NCBI GenBank assembly: GCA_004794655.1 | Contig: SMMW01000557.1 | Span: 1 to 64,000, forward strand | Length of the DNA stretch: 64,000 nt | Source of the DNA: Marisa cornuarietis | Lineage: Eukaryota > Mollusca > Gastropoda > Architaenioglossa > Ampullariidae | Reading direction: 5' to 3' | Shown here: positions 19,999 to 33,167 of the stretch, piece after piece | Layout: every line of letters starts with the position of its first letter | Position numbering within the stretch: position 1 is the first letter of the stretch | Program-made: the position numbers and the translations under genes | The notes under the pieces: model-generated | Database searches by the model: none | What the model was told of the DNA's origin: nothing | Seen by the model: only the letters and a program-made list of their open reading frames with translations

Positions 19999-21835
19999 AC
20001 ACCACACCTTGGTTACAGGTTCATAACGCGATCTTCGGAACCAGATATTTCACAAACGGATGCCCATGAGATGCTGAAATTTCCAGAGTAAATTAACTAT
20101 TGGTATCTGCAACAAAAAAATGCGATGTAGTTGATATAGCCTTTAAGCAGGCACCTCAGACTTTTACTGCTATTAGGTATTTGTGAAGCTCTGTATGATC
20201 ACAGACTTTGTTTACACTCAAGTCTTCCTTTCTTTCCCTTCCGTGAAACTTTGTAGTCAACGATGTTTCTACTTGAACGTTTATGTTTCATTGGCTTTCC
20301 TTTTCATTGAGGATATATTTAGAGTTATATATTTTAAAAAAGAGCCTTTGACATTTTATCGCATTTTTATTTTCATTTATCACATTGGTTTTAAAATGTA
20401 AATGCTTGTCGTTTTGAACTGATTTTGTAGCGCATACCTCAGAAACGAATGAATCACTTCGCCAAGTACTCTTCAACCCAAAAATCTTGTCTAAAACGCC
20501 AAAAGAAAACTGTTGTTGTAGTGGGAGGTGATGTAGGAGTTGTTGTAGCCTGAGGTAAGGAAGATAGGAGAAGAGTTTCAACACAGACATACGTACGACG
20601 TTTCAAGCGTGAACGTTAAATAGCTGCGAATGTGAAATGGCTGTGAACGGGTAAAAGCTATTGAAGTTGGCACTGTTGGCTTTTCTGCGTGCGTGGGACG
20701 ATGCACGTTGTGGTTGCTGTCTGATCCATTGTGAGTACGTCCTTGATTACATATTTTCTTTCTTATTGTTTTCTGTAGTTGTTCCTTACTTTGTTTAGGA
20801 CTGATTTTTCCCTTGTTCTTTTTTACTATTTTCCCCACGTTTTTTTCTTCGTTTACTCCATTATTATTAGAGGTGTCTATAATCAATAGCACTTTTAGCG
20901 TCTACAGATGAAAGCCAGAATGGACCATTTGCGACCTCTTGGGGTCCGTTTCAGTTAAATATACATTTTCTTTCTTTTCTATTTAAGATGTTTTAAGGGT
21001 AAATTAGCACTTTAGAAGATGCTCTGTCAGGTTTTACAAACCAAATTAAGCAGGCAAATTCGTCTTGCTGCGGATTGCTTTCTGTACTGGAGAAATAATT
21101 TCTGGAACTATACCGACCGTGCGCAAAAGGGAGGTCATTCTAAACCTTCAGCACGGGACATCTGTGCGGTTGTCGGTCTTGGCTGTGCAGTTGATGTGAG
21201 CGGAAGCCGCAGACACTAAATGTTGAGAGCAGCAATTTTTTTTCTGACTCAGCTCAATATTCCCCACTTTTGCTATAAATAGAGCAGCACACAAAGACCT
21301 GCATGGTCGCATCACTTAGAGAGGTAGATCTTGTCAACTGAGCCTTTGTGTACACAGGGAACGGGAAATATAACAACTACATTTTTATTTCAAAAATCGT
21401 TACTTGGAAAGATTGTTTGCAGTGTTTGAAGAATTTTTTTTTTAGAGGGAAGAACTGCTGGTTCGATTTCTTTATTTTTTTTTTATTATGTAGTTCTATT
21501 TTGAAGTCTTGAATTTTATCAGCAGTCCACCCTAGCTGTTCTGCAACAGTGACGTTTGAAAGTTATACAGCCAGTATTGATTGCTCTGTGGTATCAGCAC
21601 TCACTGGTATTGAAAACACTTATTGCAATTAGCTCAATAGCACTGAAAACATTCCTTTTATTGGTATTTACTAATTCTTATAAATGTAAACACTAAGAGA
21701 CAACAGGAGTTTCGAAGTCTGTTTTATACACTATTCAACGGAAGATCATTCTGATGGCGATGTGTAGTCCTGTATCTGCCCTGCCGCACAAATTAAACAA
21801 AAAGATTGCTACTGAGTGACAATTAGCACTTTTTT
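19999..21835. other. Non-coding region
   Basis: No gene, RNA or element was recognised. A T-run lies near 21,430 and another near 21,475. Short minus-strand frames at 20,288-20,892 show no motif. Confidence 0.5.
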
Positions 21836-21839
21836 AAGT

Positions 21840-22160
21840 TCCTACCCCGGCTTCGCTCACTGAGTGGCCTCAGGGTGCGGGACGTGAAGAGGGGGGGTTT
21901 ATGCGTCACCGTTGGTAGTGACCCGAAGCTCAGTTTGTCTGACGGGGTCAACGCCAGCTCGACAGCCGAGCGAATGTCTGGGCAGCCTCTGCAGCGGAGA
22001 GTTGCTGGTAGAGCTACAAGAGCCTCGTTAAGTCGGAAATCGCCCCTCACAGAACGCCGCGCGCATGCGCCAGGAGTGCTGTGCCGTACACCAAAAGCGA
22101 CGCGATTGATCGACAATATGGACTTCGCTTTGGATGAGTGCGCAAGGTTCAAGTAAAAAA
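21840..22160. promoter_or_regulatory. CpG-rich segment with NRF1-like site
   Basis: This segment is GC-rich relative to its flanks and contains CGCGCGCATGCGCCAG at about 22,058-22,073, close to the NRF1 consensus YGCGCAYGCGCR. It could be a promoter or an old element. No adjoining gene was recognised, so this is tentative. Confidence 0.25.
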
Positions 22161-22565
22161 GATTTTTAAAAGTCAGAAGGATGTGAATGAGAAAAGCCAG
22201 TCTCCAGTCTTGTCAGAATGGATGTGCTTGATGCCAGAACAGACGCAGATCGTTCGTGATTTTAGTACACAGAGTTGAACCCGAGAAGGGACTGAATCAG
22301 AGAGGTAGGTAAATGTCTGCCTTGGTTTGTGTTTTGGTTTCAGGTGCTTATTGAGGGTTAACAAAATTAGTCTGTTAATTATTGTGCCAGTCTTTGTAAT
22401 ATTTCTTGGTTGTCGCGCGTTTTTTTCTTACTTTACAGCCAAAACTGTCATGGTCACTCTCTCTTTTTTTGTCTTTGTTCTTTCACGCGAACACAAAAGC
22501 ATAACACAAAGATTTATGTCAGCCAAGTGCTCAACTAAAACCAAGGCGTGAACCTAGACAACAAT
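22161..22565. other. Non-coding region
   Basis: Nothing recognised on either strand. Confidence 0.5.
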
Positions 22566-22569
22566 TCTG

Positions 22570-23200
22570 ACCTATCTGGGCTTCCGTAACACCGCAGTTT
22601 GAGGTCTGCGAATTATTGCCGTTCCTCTCGCAGACGCACCCTCCCCCACCCACCTCCAGCAGCAGCTGGCAACTGCACGGTTATGACATACAGCGCCCCC
22701 GCCCGCCCCTTCTTCCCATGAGTCGGCGCTTTCGCAGCCCAAAGTTGCTGTGAGTCGGCCACGATGGGAGGATAGCGGGTATACGTCGCTTTCCCTCCGC
22801 CTCCCCGTAATGCTGTTGAAGCAAGCGCCGGTATGGTGACGATGTGCTGGCGGGTCAGCTAACAAAGGTCATGCCTCTGGCTACTGGCGACTTGGACTGC
22901 TGCATAGGGAGCGCTGCTGGGGCCAAGAACGGAGGAGGCGGCTGGGCTGCCACTAAAACTCGCCGGGAGTAGCGCGCGCTCGACACGGCCGGTTCGACAG
23001 TGCGCGTGAGTACATGCATAGTTGGGCGCCAAGGCGTGCTCGCTTCCTTCCTCTGTTGCCGCCGCCACATCTTGCACAAGGCAGGCGTTCTAGTGTTGTG
23101 TCCGTTTTCAGACCCTGACGTGATTTCAGACAAAGACAGCATTTTAATGACGTGATTTCTGACATGGACACAACTTCCACTTTGGCGTCTCTGCCCTCGC
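22570..23200. promoter_or_regulatory. CpG-rich block, possible promoter
   Basis: About 600 bp are visibly enriched in G, C and CpG (for example GCGCCCCCGCCCGCCCC, AGTAGCGCGCGCTCGACACG, GTTGCCGCCGCCACATC) between AT-rich flanks. Minus-strand frames crossing it (22,572-23,373) overlap each other and lack motifs, so it is better read as regulatory or first-exon DNA than as a coding gene. No downstream gene was identified. Confidence 0.3.
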
Positions 23201-23239
23201 CCAACTGGCCAATGGTTACAACGTTCATTATGAGAAGGC

Positions 23240-24095
23240 CAATTTCTTAGAACACAATTTTTTGTAATATGGTCGAAGTTGAGCCAGAAAGACTTAAGTT
23301 TAGGTCCTGCGCCGGATACAGGTTTGTTGCGTGTATGCAAGATAAAAGTGTCATTACGGAAATGAAAAGTCAAGTGAGGAGAGAGAGAGAGAGAGCTTAG
23401 ACAGAGTTGGTGATCCGATAAACCATTTATTATCTAGATCCAATATTGATTAAGCGACTGAGTCTGAAAAATGACGATAGTTTTATTTTTCAGAAAAAAA
23501 TTGTTGTGGAGCCTTAGCGGAGGTGATAGAGAATGCGCGACAGGGCGAAAAGAAAGTAACCGTTAATGGTTTTTGTTTTTGTATGCTAATAACACAACTC
23601 GATAAATTATGAAATCCTTTTGCTTTTTTACCGTGACTGAGTAAAAGGACAGTCTAGTGATGTGAGCACTGGAATGGTCAGCTGAGTCTGGGGCATTTAG
23701 CAGCTGAATATTTAATCGCAAACAAAAAGCTCTTAAATTAGCATCGCCATTTGAGACCGCCTAGCGGCCCGTATCCACAAAGAGAAACCTCGGTACGGGC
23801 AAGAATGACATCAGCGGTAAACTCCCCTTCCATCGGAAGCAGAAGTGAGGTAACAAGTTTGCCAAGTCTGTCTTTATTTGAAGGACGCTGAAGCAAAGGG
23901 CATTTCGCCCCTCCCTTCATGGCCAGCTGCGCCACGTCAGGACAAACAAGACAGATGCTCTGCTCAGTGTCGGCGTCCCTCCTAATGTCAACCAGTCACG
24001 TGCCTGGCTCGAGTTGGTCGCTCGTAAGTCTGGCAGGCGCTTTTAGATAATACCGTCCTTCCCTCGATGACCTTTTTCCGGTGGCAGAGGCTGTG
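23240..24095. other. Non-coding region
   Basis: No recognisable feature is present apart from a short (GA)n tract at 23,379-23,394. Confidence 0.5.
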
Positions 24096-24097
24096 TC

Positions 24098-24386
24098 GCC
24101 TCGCCCAGGACTGAGGTAATCAGGATGAATTAGTCCCTTTGCTCACGAAGAATAATCACCGCTTCTAGACTTGACATTGTGTTCTGCACGCCTGGAATGA
24201 TATGATTGTTTTACACAATCTTTTTTATGTCTGTATTCAGTTTTGAAGGTAGCTATGTTTGTATGCTTGTTTGGATGTATGTAGAAAGGTAGGTACAGAC
24301 AGAGTATTTATGTCCAAGACGATGGAAGAGAGGGAGACGGGTAATTAATGGATTGATTAGACTCCAATGAGGATTGTTGCTGTTCT
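24098..24386 (+). repeat. Dispersed repeat R1, copy 2
   Basis: Homologous to 19,711-19,998: GCCCAGGACTGAGGTAATCA, GGATGAATTAGTCCC, CACGCCTGGAATGATATG, TGTATGTAGAAAGGTAGGTA, TATGTCCAAGACGATGGAAG, GGTAATTAATGGATTGATT. Substitutions and small indels suggest an older relationship than the 221-bp tandem duplication. Confidence 0.8.
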
Positions 24387-24418
24387 TTGTAATCTCATTT
24401 GCACATATAACTGTGTTA

Positions 24419-24535
24419 GCCTTTTAGAAGGTAGGTATGCGTGAATGCTTGATTTTATATCTGTAGAAAGGTAGGGACAGAGTATTTATGTTCAAGACGG
24501 TGTAGGCGAGGGACGTGCGACTTCAGTGAGGGTTG
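24419..24535 (+). repeat. Dispersed repeat R1, partial copy 3
   Basis: GAAGGTAGGTATGCGTGAAT, TCTGTAGAAAGGTAGGGACA, GAGTATTTATGTTCAAGACG and CTTCAGTGAGGGTTGC match the 3' half of R1. It lies directly after copy 2, so the second half of the unit appears to have been duplicated locally. Confidence 0.65.
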
Positions 24536-24545
24536 CTTTTTGTGT

Positions 24546-27136
24546 CGTACACACGGGCCAAAGACAGCCTGTGGTGGCACTGGTAGTGGGTTTCGGAACC
24601 CAAGTACTTCCTCTCGTAGGTGGGAAGGAGAGAGGGAAGAGGTAGGCACGGCCGTACTTCTCGAGTGTCGCGTCTCAGTCTTGCAGTGACGTGCTGGTTT
24701 AGTTACAAACTGCATGCGCTGTCCCTCACGGCCTCCTCCATTTTCTTGTCCTAGTTACGGCTCCTGAAGCTGGTAGAGATAACGTTACACAATGCCTCCT
24801 TGCTCGACCCTAAATCAGAGACAGGAAAGTGGGAAGTGCCATTCCACTGGTTTACAAGTGGTGTGGGAAGGAAGGCTGAGATTCCAAACCGCTTCACATC
24901 CGACCCAGCTTTACCCCGAAAGTCGTTTTACAAAACTGCTGTAAGAAAAAATTGTTTTAAAGTAAACTAGTTTAAACATCAAGTTACACAGTACGGATTC
25001 ATTACAAGAACACAATTATCTTAGAAATTAGACTGGTTCGCAAAGAGAATGATTATTTCTGCAATTTCCTACCACTTCATTACATCATAATTGTAATGGT
25101 GCAGTACACTTCGTTACACCATAATTGTAATGGTGTTGTACCACATTACACTTCTTTTAGCTACGTTTTATCTCAAATTCGAAATAGCTCGTAACTATTT
25201 TTCTTTCTTTTTTCTTTTGCCTATCACTACCCCCACTCTTCCCTGCTAACCTTTCACCCCTTTTCTTAAGGTACATTTGAAATATTGGGGTACCTACCAG
25301 GAGTAGCCTCCACTAACAGAAATGGTTAAAAGGACAGTCGAGGTCCCAGGAACAGTCGAATAACTATAGGAATCAAACTTATGAGTCACGAAAATGTGAG
25401 ATACTGTAACCCTTGTGCTACTGGCTGCTGAATGACAAGCTGCATAGTTGTTTGCGTGCGTGTGTAAAAAAAACGTGTTAGATCACACAAAAAATAATTA
25501 ACGCGAGATGGCATCACGAGACAATAACCTAAAGATTTTAGCGAGAATATTAACTTATCAACGTTAGTGACCTCTTAAGTCCTGAAGTCATCCGATAGTC
25601 GTTTGTCAGGTCCTGGTCGCTCTTCTTGATTTATCAGGGTCGATGACCTGCCGCTAGACGTGTGAAACGTATATAAGAAATTCTGTCCAGTGAAAGTTCT
25701 CCCTCTTTATGATGACCATGGCAGAGAGAGTCAAGACAATGATAACAGCGATTTAAATAGTTCAGTAAACAATGCCCCTTATTCATGAAGAGAATAGACT
25801 ACTGCCGTACTGTCAAAACATTCTCATCAAACTTGAAAGCGAGGATGTCCATATCTTCATGCGTACATTTGTGTGGGGTATGTCTTTGAATCGTTACATA
25901 AACTGCAAAAACGTTCACTTATAAGACCAGCCGACCAACCAGACGTCCGACCAACAAACCAACGATTAGCTGGCGGCCTGCCATACGCCCTTTCCGGGAG
26001 GTCCCCATTGTTTCGTGATGTTATCTCTTTCATAGTCTGTTCACTTTGTGGAGTGGAAGCCGATGTGGATGTTATCACCGCGTCTTATTGCCAGAATGCA
26101 CCTTGTAACCCAGTATTCATATGGTCGCTGCTCTTGTTTAAAGTGTTCAAGTCGAGCGTAAGTGTTGTCTCTATTTATTTCTCTTTCGTGATCTTTGATG
26201 CAATGACCGTAGCAAAGTTTGTTATTTTGTTTGCGATGTGGTTGGCAACAGTTTGTTCTAGTAATGAAGATGGGTCTTTTGTTGGGAGGGGGGGTATTTT
26301 TGTGGGTTTACTATTTTCTGTGTCACAGCCACACAGTTTGACATGCGTGTTCTTTCACAACACCAAAAAAAGAAAGAAAACAACAACAAAATGAAATATG
26401 TTGTCAGGGGTTTCCCGCCCAGCACAACACACAAATATTCAAATTAATCATGCATTAGTCCTTTAAATTCTTATAGTCATTTTGGCATAATGGCACGTAA
26501 GTAGGTGTTGTCGCAGCGTGTCGGATCCTTACATCATCTTCCCTGACACCTGGGGAAGCATTTCGCTGAATGCACGGGATGCATGGAAACCATCTGCTCA
26601 CCTCATTTGGGTCCGTGTATCCTCCAAGTTGTCTAGTACTCGGAAAGTGCGAAACGTACAGAAATAAAAACTTACCTTCGCAGTGTACTACGAGCAAGAG
26701 TTATTTTTCGATCAGGTCCGCAATACATCATATTTTCTGCATATACAAGGCGATACATGCAAGCCGGGACATTTTATTACTGATCTATTGCAGTAAAAAG
26801 TTAAATTACAGTATAAATTGACACCGTTGTACAGTTTCTCCGCGATTGACACTCACCTGCCTACTCCTAAAATTCATCATCAACAGCATTCCCAACCAAA
26901 ATCTCTATTTTTGTAGAATTTTTCTTGTCATCAAAGCAAGACATATCGCCATATTTTCTCAAGCACAGCTGCACAGCTGTCAATAGTTTCTAATTGTTAG
27001 GATTGATATGACACATATTTGAAATATAATTAATAGTAATTTCGCCATCTTTTCAAGCTGGCTCACTCATAATGACGGCAGTGCACAAAAGTCAATTGTG
27101 GAAGTTGTTCCTCGTATGTCCGAGCATACATCTGTC

Positions 27137-27138
<2 letters not shown>
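24546..27138. other. Non-coding region
   Basis: No gene is recognised. At 25,079-25,137 a 33-bp unit containing TTACAYCATAATTGTAATGG is repeated twice. An uninterrupted plus-strand frame at 25,873-26,394 (173 codons, two hydrophobic stretches) has no recognised domain and no visible splice or homology support, so it is not called as a gene. Confidence 0.5.
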
Positions 27139-27139
<1 letters not shown>

Positions 27140-27212
<73 letters not shown>

Positions 27213-27213
27213 C
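27140..27213 (+). repeat. (GT)n-(GA)n microsatellite
   Basis: An uninterrupted GT run is followed directly by a GA run. The minus-strand frame reading His-Thr and Ser-Leu repeats is an artefact of this. Confidence 0.9.
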
Positions 27214-27365
27214 AGGAGTGAGAGAAAAGCTGGAGAGCCATGTATGGGCAAAAGTCGACTTTTTTCATTCTGTTGTCAGTGGGATCACGAGTTCTTAAAA
27301 TAAATGTCTTGGGCTTACGGAGTGAAAAATTCTAAGCCACCAACAATCATTCTTCTCGCTAACAA

Positions 27366-27455
27366 ACGTGTCCGCATGTCACAACCCATGTTATAACTCA
27401 TGTCATAACGCTCGTCTTGACTCATGTCGCAACGCATGTCTTAGCTTATGTCAAG
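27366..27455 (+). repeat. Short CATGTC-type tandem repeat
   Basis: Six to seven imperfect units of about 14 bp of the form CATGTCAYAACNC are visible (CGCATGTCACAACCCATG, AACTCATGTCATAACGC and so on). Confidence 0.65.
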
Positions 27456-27539
27456 GTATAATGTGGAAAGTGATAAAATGTTTTTACCTCACAAAACCAA
27501 GACATCCGTTTCGGTGGTGGTGGTGGTGGTGGGGGGGGG

Positions 27540-30236
27540 AGGGTGGTCATTAGTGGAAGGGGAAAGGAGCGTTGGGGAAAGATATCACAAAGATGATTTT
27601 TGTTGGTTCACAAAAAAAGGGAAAACAAAAGCCAGATGAGGTTAGCAGACTGAGTGGAACCTTTTCACAGATGTTGCTGAATGAAATGCTCCGCAGATGT
27701 CGCTGATAATGGCTGTACTGTGAAGGCGTGCGGGTGATTTAGCTCATTCACGGAGGATATGTATTGCGGATCACGGGTAACGTGTGCGTGCTACCGCCCA
27801 ACACCGTCATCTCGAAAACAATTCCATCACGCCTCGCATAAACTATCCGGGGATGTTTACTTAGCTCCTCACCCTGCCTACTCTCACTCTCGCTTGCTCC
27901 CTAATTCAAGCTGTTTATCGCCCCTAACATAACAACTACAACGTGCTTACGATACACAGTTCACAAAATGTTTTCCATGTCCTTCTCATGAAGTGGACCG
28001 GACTGTCCTGACAACCTGGGAGCCAGCAATAGTCCCAAAGCTAAACATTCTATCTCTGTGTTGAAAACAGGAAAGATAAAGTACTGTACATGTTGTGAAC
28101 TTGGGCATATTTCCTGTTTGTCGACTTCGAGAAACCTTTTTATACGAACGGGAAAATATATATATATCTACACCAATCATACCAACCCAACCACACAGAA
28201 TTGCAAATAAGAGGATTTAGACGGAGTACAGACGATTCAGTGCTAGAGACGAACGGCACTATTGCAGGAAGCGACGCTGTTTAGCTTTAAAAAAATGAGG
28301 GAATGAGAAAATGAAGAAGGAAAAAGCAAATAAGGAGGAAGTGAAAGGGGGGGGGGAGAAAGACTAAAGAAAAAGATCACCAAGGGGGAAAAGTAGATGG
28401 AGGAGAGAGAGAGAGGGACAGAGGTGGACTCGAAGAACTTAGTAGGTCGCTACTATCTGCACGAACACAAACACTTGGTTCTGTTGGCAGTACCACTTAC
28501 TTACTTATGAGCTCGTCAAGTAGCACCATCTCGTGCTTTTCCTGTTGGGCTCAGCACGCGTGCACGCACCAGGAGGGCATTTGATCGAGGGCTGGGTGGG
28601 TGAGTGGGAAAGTGGAGCCCGCTAACTTTTGTTTGTCGGTCAATGCAAAAACGTAGCAAAGATTTGAATTACTTCTTTTAAATATTCGATTTTTTTTCAA
28701 GAATCAGAGCACTGTTCATTTTACATAGCCAAGATACATGTGTTTTTCAGGATTTGACGCACTTCGGGTTTTTAAAAAGAAATTTTTTGAGACTTTATTC
28801 TTTGGCCCTCAATGGGGAGTGATACGGGAATGTGTACAGTCTTTTCAAAATTCGAAATAATATACACTGAATAAAATTGCTCACAGTCTATTCTTTGTTC
28901 ACTCTTGGTGAGTGGGTCTTTGCAATGATGTACATGACGTCATGCAATCCTATTACAATCCAGTACTATTTCTAACAGCTTCAGCTAGTAGTGAGATCTA
29001 GGAACATAGTCACAGCAATGTTTCCTTATGTGTTATATAACATTAATATGGTGGTGTTAAAGTTTCTTCTATGTATGAAATGGCGTTGCCCTTATAACAC
29101 ACACACACACACACACACAAATGGCTACTTAAAGTTGGCAAACAGATTTTCCAGAACCCAGGATTAAATATCTTTCAAATGAGAGACCTGGAGGCTCTGA
29201 AGACGACCAACCGCGGCACCTACAGTTCTTTTCGCACGTGACATTTAAAGCACATAGCTGACGTGGCACTGATATTTCTGCGTCCTTGCTAGGCGGTTAG
29301 GCGGTAGCAGCTGGGCTGCAACCTACATGGCGCCGTGGCCTCAGCTTCTGTGAAAGTATCTATAGTTCTATCGAGTCAGACGTGGCCCCGCAGGCCAGAG
29401 TAAGGGGTGGGGGTGGGAGATGTTGGGGGTAGGGACTGTGAGACTCTAGGTAGCGCTGATAGGAGGGAAACCGTTGTGTTACTGAAGAATGAGGGAGTGG
29501 ATATTGACCCTGGGTGCGTGGTCGGTGATAAAAGAAGAAACGGGTAGGAGATTGTGACGCGTAGTAGGAAAATCCACGTCTGCGATTAGTTTTAAGAAAG
29601 GATTGATGTTGTTGATGATAAGATGAAGGATGTGTGCGCGCGCATGTGTGTGTGTGCTTGGCGATAAGAAATGTGGGTGTGGAGAATAGTGATAGAAAAT
29701 GTGGGCACGTGATCCTAGTTTATCCTCCCTGCAGATGGTATCTAACGTTTAGGTTTCGGAATGTTTGACTCTCCACATAAACTATGTAAACGTAGCGTAT
29801 CTTTGTTACACCTGGCTTATACCTGGCTCACAATTCCATCCAGAAGGCTGTCACAGACATGGAATTATACGACCGCTCTAGACACTGTGAACAAAACTAA
29901 GTAGATCCGGAATCCAAGGTCATTCGTCAAAAAATGTTTTTATTTTTCCTGCGCACTGCATACGTGCGCTCCTCACTGACATCATAGGGCGTGGAAGGGA
30001 GGGGAGCAAGCGAGCGAAGATAAAACATATTTTAGCAACTTCCCAGTTTTATTGGAGCAAAACATTTTAACGTCTTGCATTTGTTTGCACGACGAGTTCT
30101 TGATGTGGTTTTGCCGCAGGTGTAACATACACGGTGAGTGATCCCCTTTCGCCTGCCTCAAGTTCTGCTCGACTCCGAGCTATTTGCTATAAAATGATGT
30201 TACGGAGTGGTGCACTGGTGGCAGAGTCTGGCCCAT
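27540..30236. other. Non-coding region
   Basis: No gene is recognised. A purine-only-like stretch occupies about 28,290-28,430 and a short (AC)n run 29,098-29,119. Confidence 0.5.
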
Positions 30237-30425
30237 TTTCCTTTAGTTTTCTTTCCTTCACTTGCTTTTTTCGGCTTCTCTGCTGTTTCCTTCCTTCCTT
30301 CTTTCCTTCCATTGCTTGTTTCCTTTCTCCCTTCCCCTCTTTCTTTTCTTGTTTTTCCTTTCTTCTTTCCTTATACTCGTATTAAGTTATTACTTCTTTT
30401 TTTCTGTTTCTTCTTTCTTTCTTCA
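30237..30425 (+). repeat. Pyrimidine-rich tract
   Basis: About 190 bp are almost all C and T on the plus strand, with CCTT/TTCC repeats. The open frames through it (Phe, Ser, Leu rich) are compositional artefacts. Confidence 0.8.
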
Positions 30426-33101
30426 TTTTAATGAAAAGAATCAAGGGAGACACCTCACCGTGAACTCATCAAACTGTATTGCAGCTCTCTTCCAACGTCG
30501 ACACTGGAAAACAAAAACAAAACCCAAAAAAATCTCATTTCATGATGCCCCGGGGTACTGGCTTTTGTGCGTCTGCGTGCTCCGTCAGATTGTCGCTAAT
30601 CGGCCGCCATAGCAACAATGGCACGAGCAGTCATGCAGTTTCCTGCTCGGGTTTGCTATACGTCTGCTGATTAACGATTTATTTCTTTGCTTTATGAGAT
30701 TGAGATTGTTGTTTTAGTCCTATATATTTTCCGTCACTTTATCTGGTTTATTCTCGTTTGTATATTTATTTGACCTAAACCAATTTCACCTTCCACCCTA
30801 CTTTTTATGGCAACCATTTGAGCCATTGCAATTATTACATAAATTATGTGAGAGAATGATTCTGAGACTTAAATGAAGGTGACTTGACCCTGATATTTCT
30901 CCTCTTTATAATAACGACATCATTCTTTTGAATATAAACTGTAGTATTCTAATAGGACTGCTGACATCACGCACATCATTATAATGTCCTGGATGTCACA
31001 ATAAAGTGCGGTTAACTATCTTCGGTGTACATCACAGGGGAAACATAAGGGCGTTATTTTTAACGAACAGTGCATTTTTCTAGGTAAGGGGCTTACTAAG
31101 ACACAGGGTAGCTTCATACTTAAATAACGTTTTGCTGATGCAACTCGACAGACTTTCATGACAGACTGTTTATCGCTGTTTCTGTCGTGGCATCTGTAAA
31201 TAAATTCTGTGACAGAATAATTTTGAAACTTTTGAAGGCCACTTGACCGCGTTATTTCTCGGTTTATTTCTCCAGAGCACTTCTAGGTCCTCACTGTTTT
31301 GTCTAAAGTGCCTCCTTGACAACGCGCTGATAATAAAAAATTCGTGTTGCCTGCCACCTTTCAACCACATGGCCTCTGCTTAGCGGGTATCTCTTGCCTC
31401 CCTCCCTGCCCCGCCCTGCGCTGTGTTTCTTGGGACTGGGGACAAATTACAACCTTTGGCGAGTTTCGCAGTTTCTTGTGGAATAGGATTACAGCTTTTG
31501 TTGTGTCCCACAAACCCACGTGACACGGACAGAGTGACTCTGTCTATTGTACCTGCATTTGGCAGGCGATAGGTTCGCCAGGTGAACACCCAGGATCAGT
31601 GCTGCTCGGCGCAGGACGTAGCGCCACCATCTCGACCCTGCCCATGCCGGCAGGATTTTGTGTAGCATTTTAGCGAACACATGGACAAAAAGTAAGTACG
31701 GGTATTTTAAATACAGAAAATAGCGGAGAGTTTTTCTGTCGTGCCACTAAGCATACTGGTTTTGAACAGCACAGTCTTTGTGTAGGCAAAAACCTGTAAA
31801 TAAATAAACAAACCACTAAATAAATAAATAAATATTGATTTCATTCGCTGACGCCTTGACTGGAAGTTACAGAGGGTTCAGACGTGTGGAATTAACTTTT
31901 CTAGTCACATGTGAGGCAGAGAGAGAGAGAGAGAGCAATGGATTTTTACGGCTGTTTCGAGACTAGTGATACGTGGCTTTTAAGTTTCTTGTAACTTTTT
32001 CTTCTTCTTCTTGTCACCCGCCCTTTTCTTCTCGGTATGACTCGCCAGACAATGGAGTTAATGACACAATACTGGGCGATGTCTGCGATGAAGCGTGTTT
32101 AATCTATCTTTATGTATGCGAAAGAAAATCGGTTTAGCTGCCTCTTAGCTGACGTGGGAAACAGCTGCCAGTTACAATTGGCATCCTTCTTCTTTGGCAT
32201 TATGTGACCACTTTGAAATACTTATTTAAGTCTCTTCTAATCTCTTAAAGTAAACTTGTAGGTAACTTGCTGTGTACTACATACTGTTCTGGAGGAGAGG
32301 GGCTGAGTTATTTGACCAGAGGTCTGACCAGACTGTAGTGGCAATGCTTTTGTCAATTTTTTTTTAATTTCTGCGCTGATTTAACTGGTTTTAACTAATT
32401 GGAAAGGGGGATAGATGTCACTTTATTGTTTCCCCTCTTTCTCTTGTTCGCCTGTTCTCCATTCGGGGTTTTTCCCGGCCTCTGAATTTTGTTTTCTCTG
32501 CGTTCTTGACTTTCAAATCAGATTCCTGGGCTCGGGTCCAGTTGGCCTAAAGAATTAAGGCACGTTCTAGCAACATATGATAGGCTAACCCCAAAGGTAG
32601 ACACTGGTTCCTAGACGGGAAATGAGAACTGATTGCATTTGTTGGAATGCTGGCCAGTGGCGTGGAAGAGTTCAACAGTTTGCTTTCGCTAGTGATTTCA
32701 CATTCGAAGAGCAATACTTTAGCACTGCTACAAATGTAATGGTACATATTAGAGAGTGAGAGAGAGAAAGAGAGAGCAGAAATAAGGTACAAAGATTCAA
32801 AATGCAATATAGACAGTCCCGTCGTTAGTATAGAGAAGAGTACAGAGAAAGAGAAGGAGAATGTTATGTTTCTTTGCTCTCTGGCGGTGTTGTATATTAG
32901 ATGAAAGCTAGACCCGTGGAATTACTCAACACTTCTGAATGCAAACGTGGCGTTTCTACAACAGCATATTACTAGGAATAGAAATACTTTATATTCAGCA
33001 TGCATTATTAAACCTTGGAAGCAGCTTTTAACCAGCAAATTTTTGATAAATATTTGGAAGTTGTAACTTCCTTGTAAAAAACGGCAGAAAATTTTGTACA
33101 G

Positions 33102-33167
33102 AATATCCACACAATTTATACGGAACATCCGTACAGTTTTTACAGAATATCCGTACAATTTTTACAA
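33102..33167. repeat. 22-bp tandem repeat
   Basis: Three imperfect copies of a 22-bp unit of the type ATATCCGTACAATTTTTACA are present. Confidence 0.7.

Noticed and set aside
22095..22160. Short reading frame ending DFALDECARFK, resembling a LINE RT phrase
   Set aside because: Too short and with no neighbouring RT blocks; a chance match cannot be excluded.
22572..23373. Set of GC-rich minus-strand frames
   Set aside because: Mutually overlapping frames typical of CpG-rich DNA; no domain.
30134..30612. Phe/Ser/Leu-rich frames suggesting a membrane protein
   Set aside because: They follow a pyrimidine tract in all three frames, so hydrophobicity is compositional.
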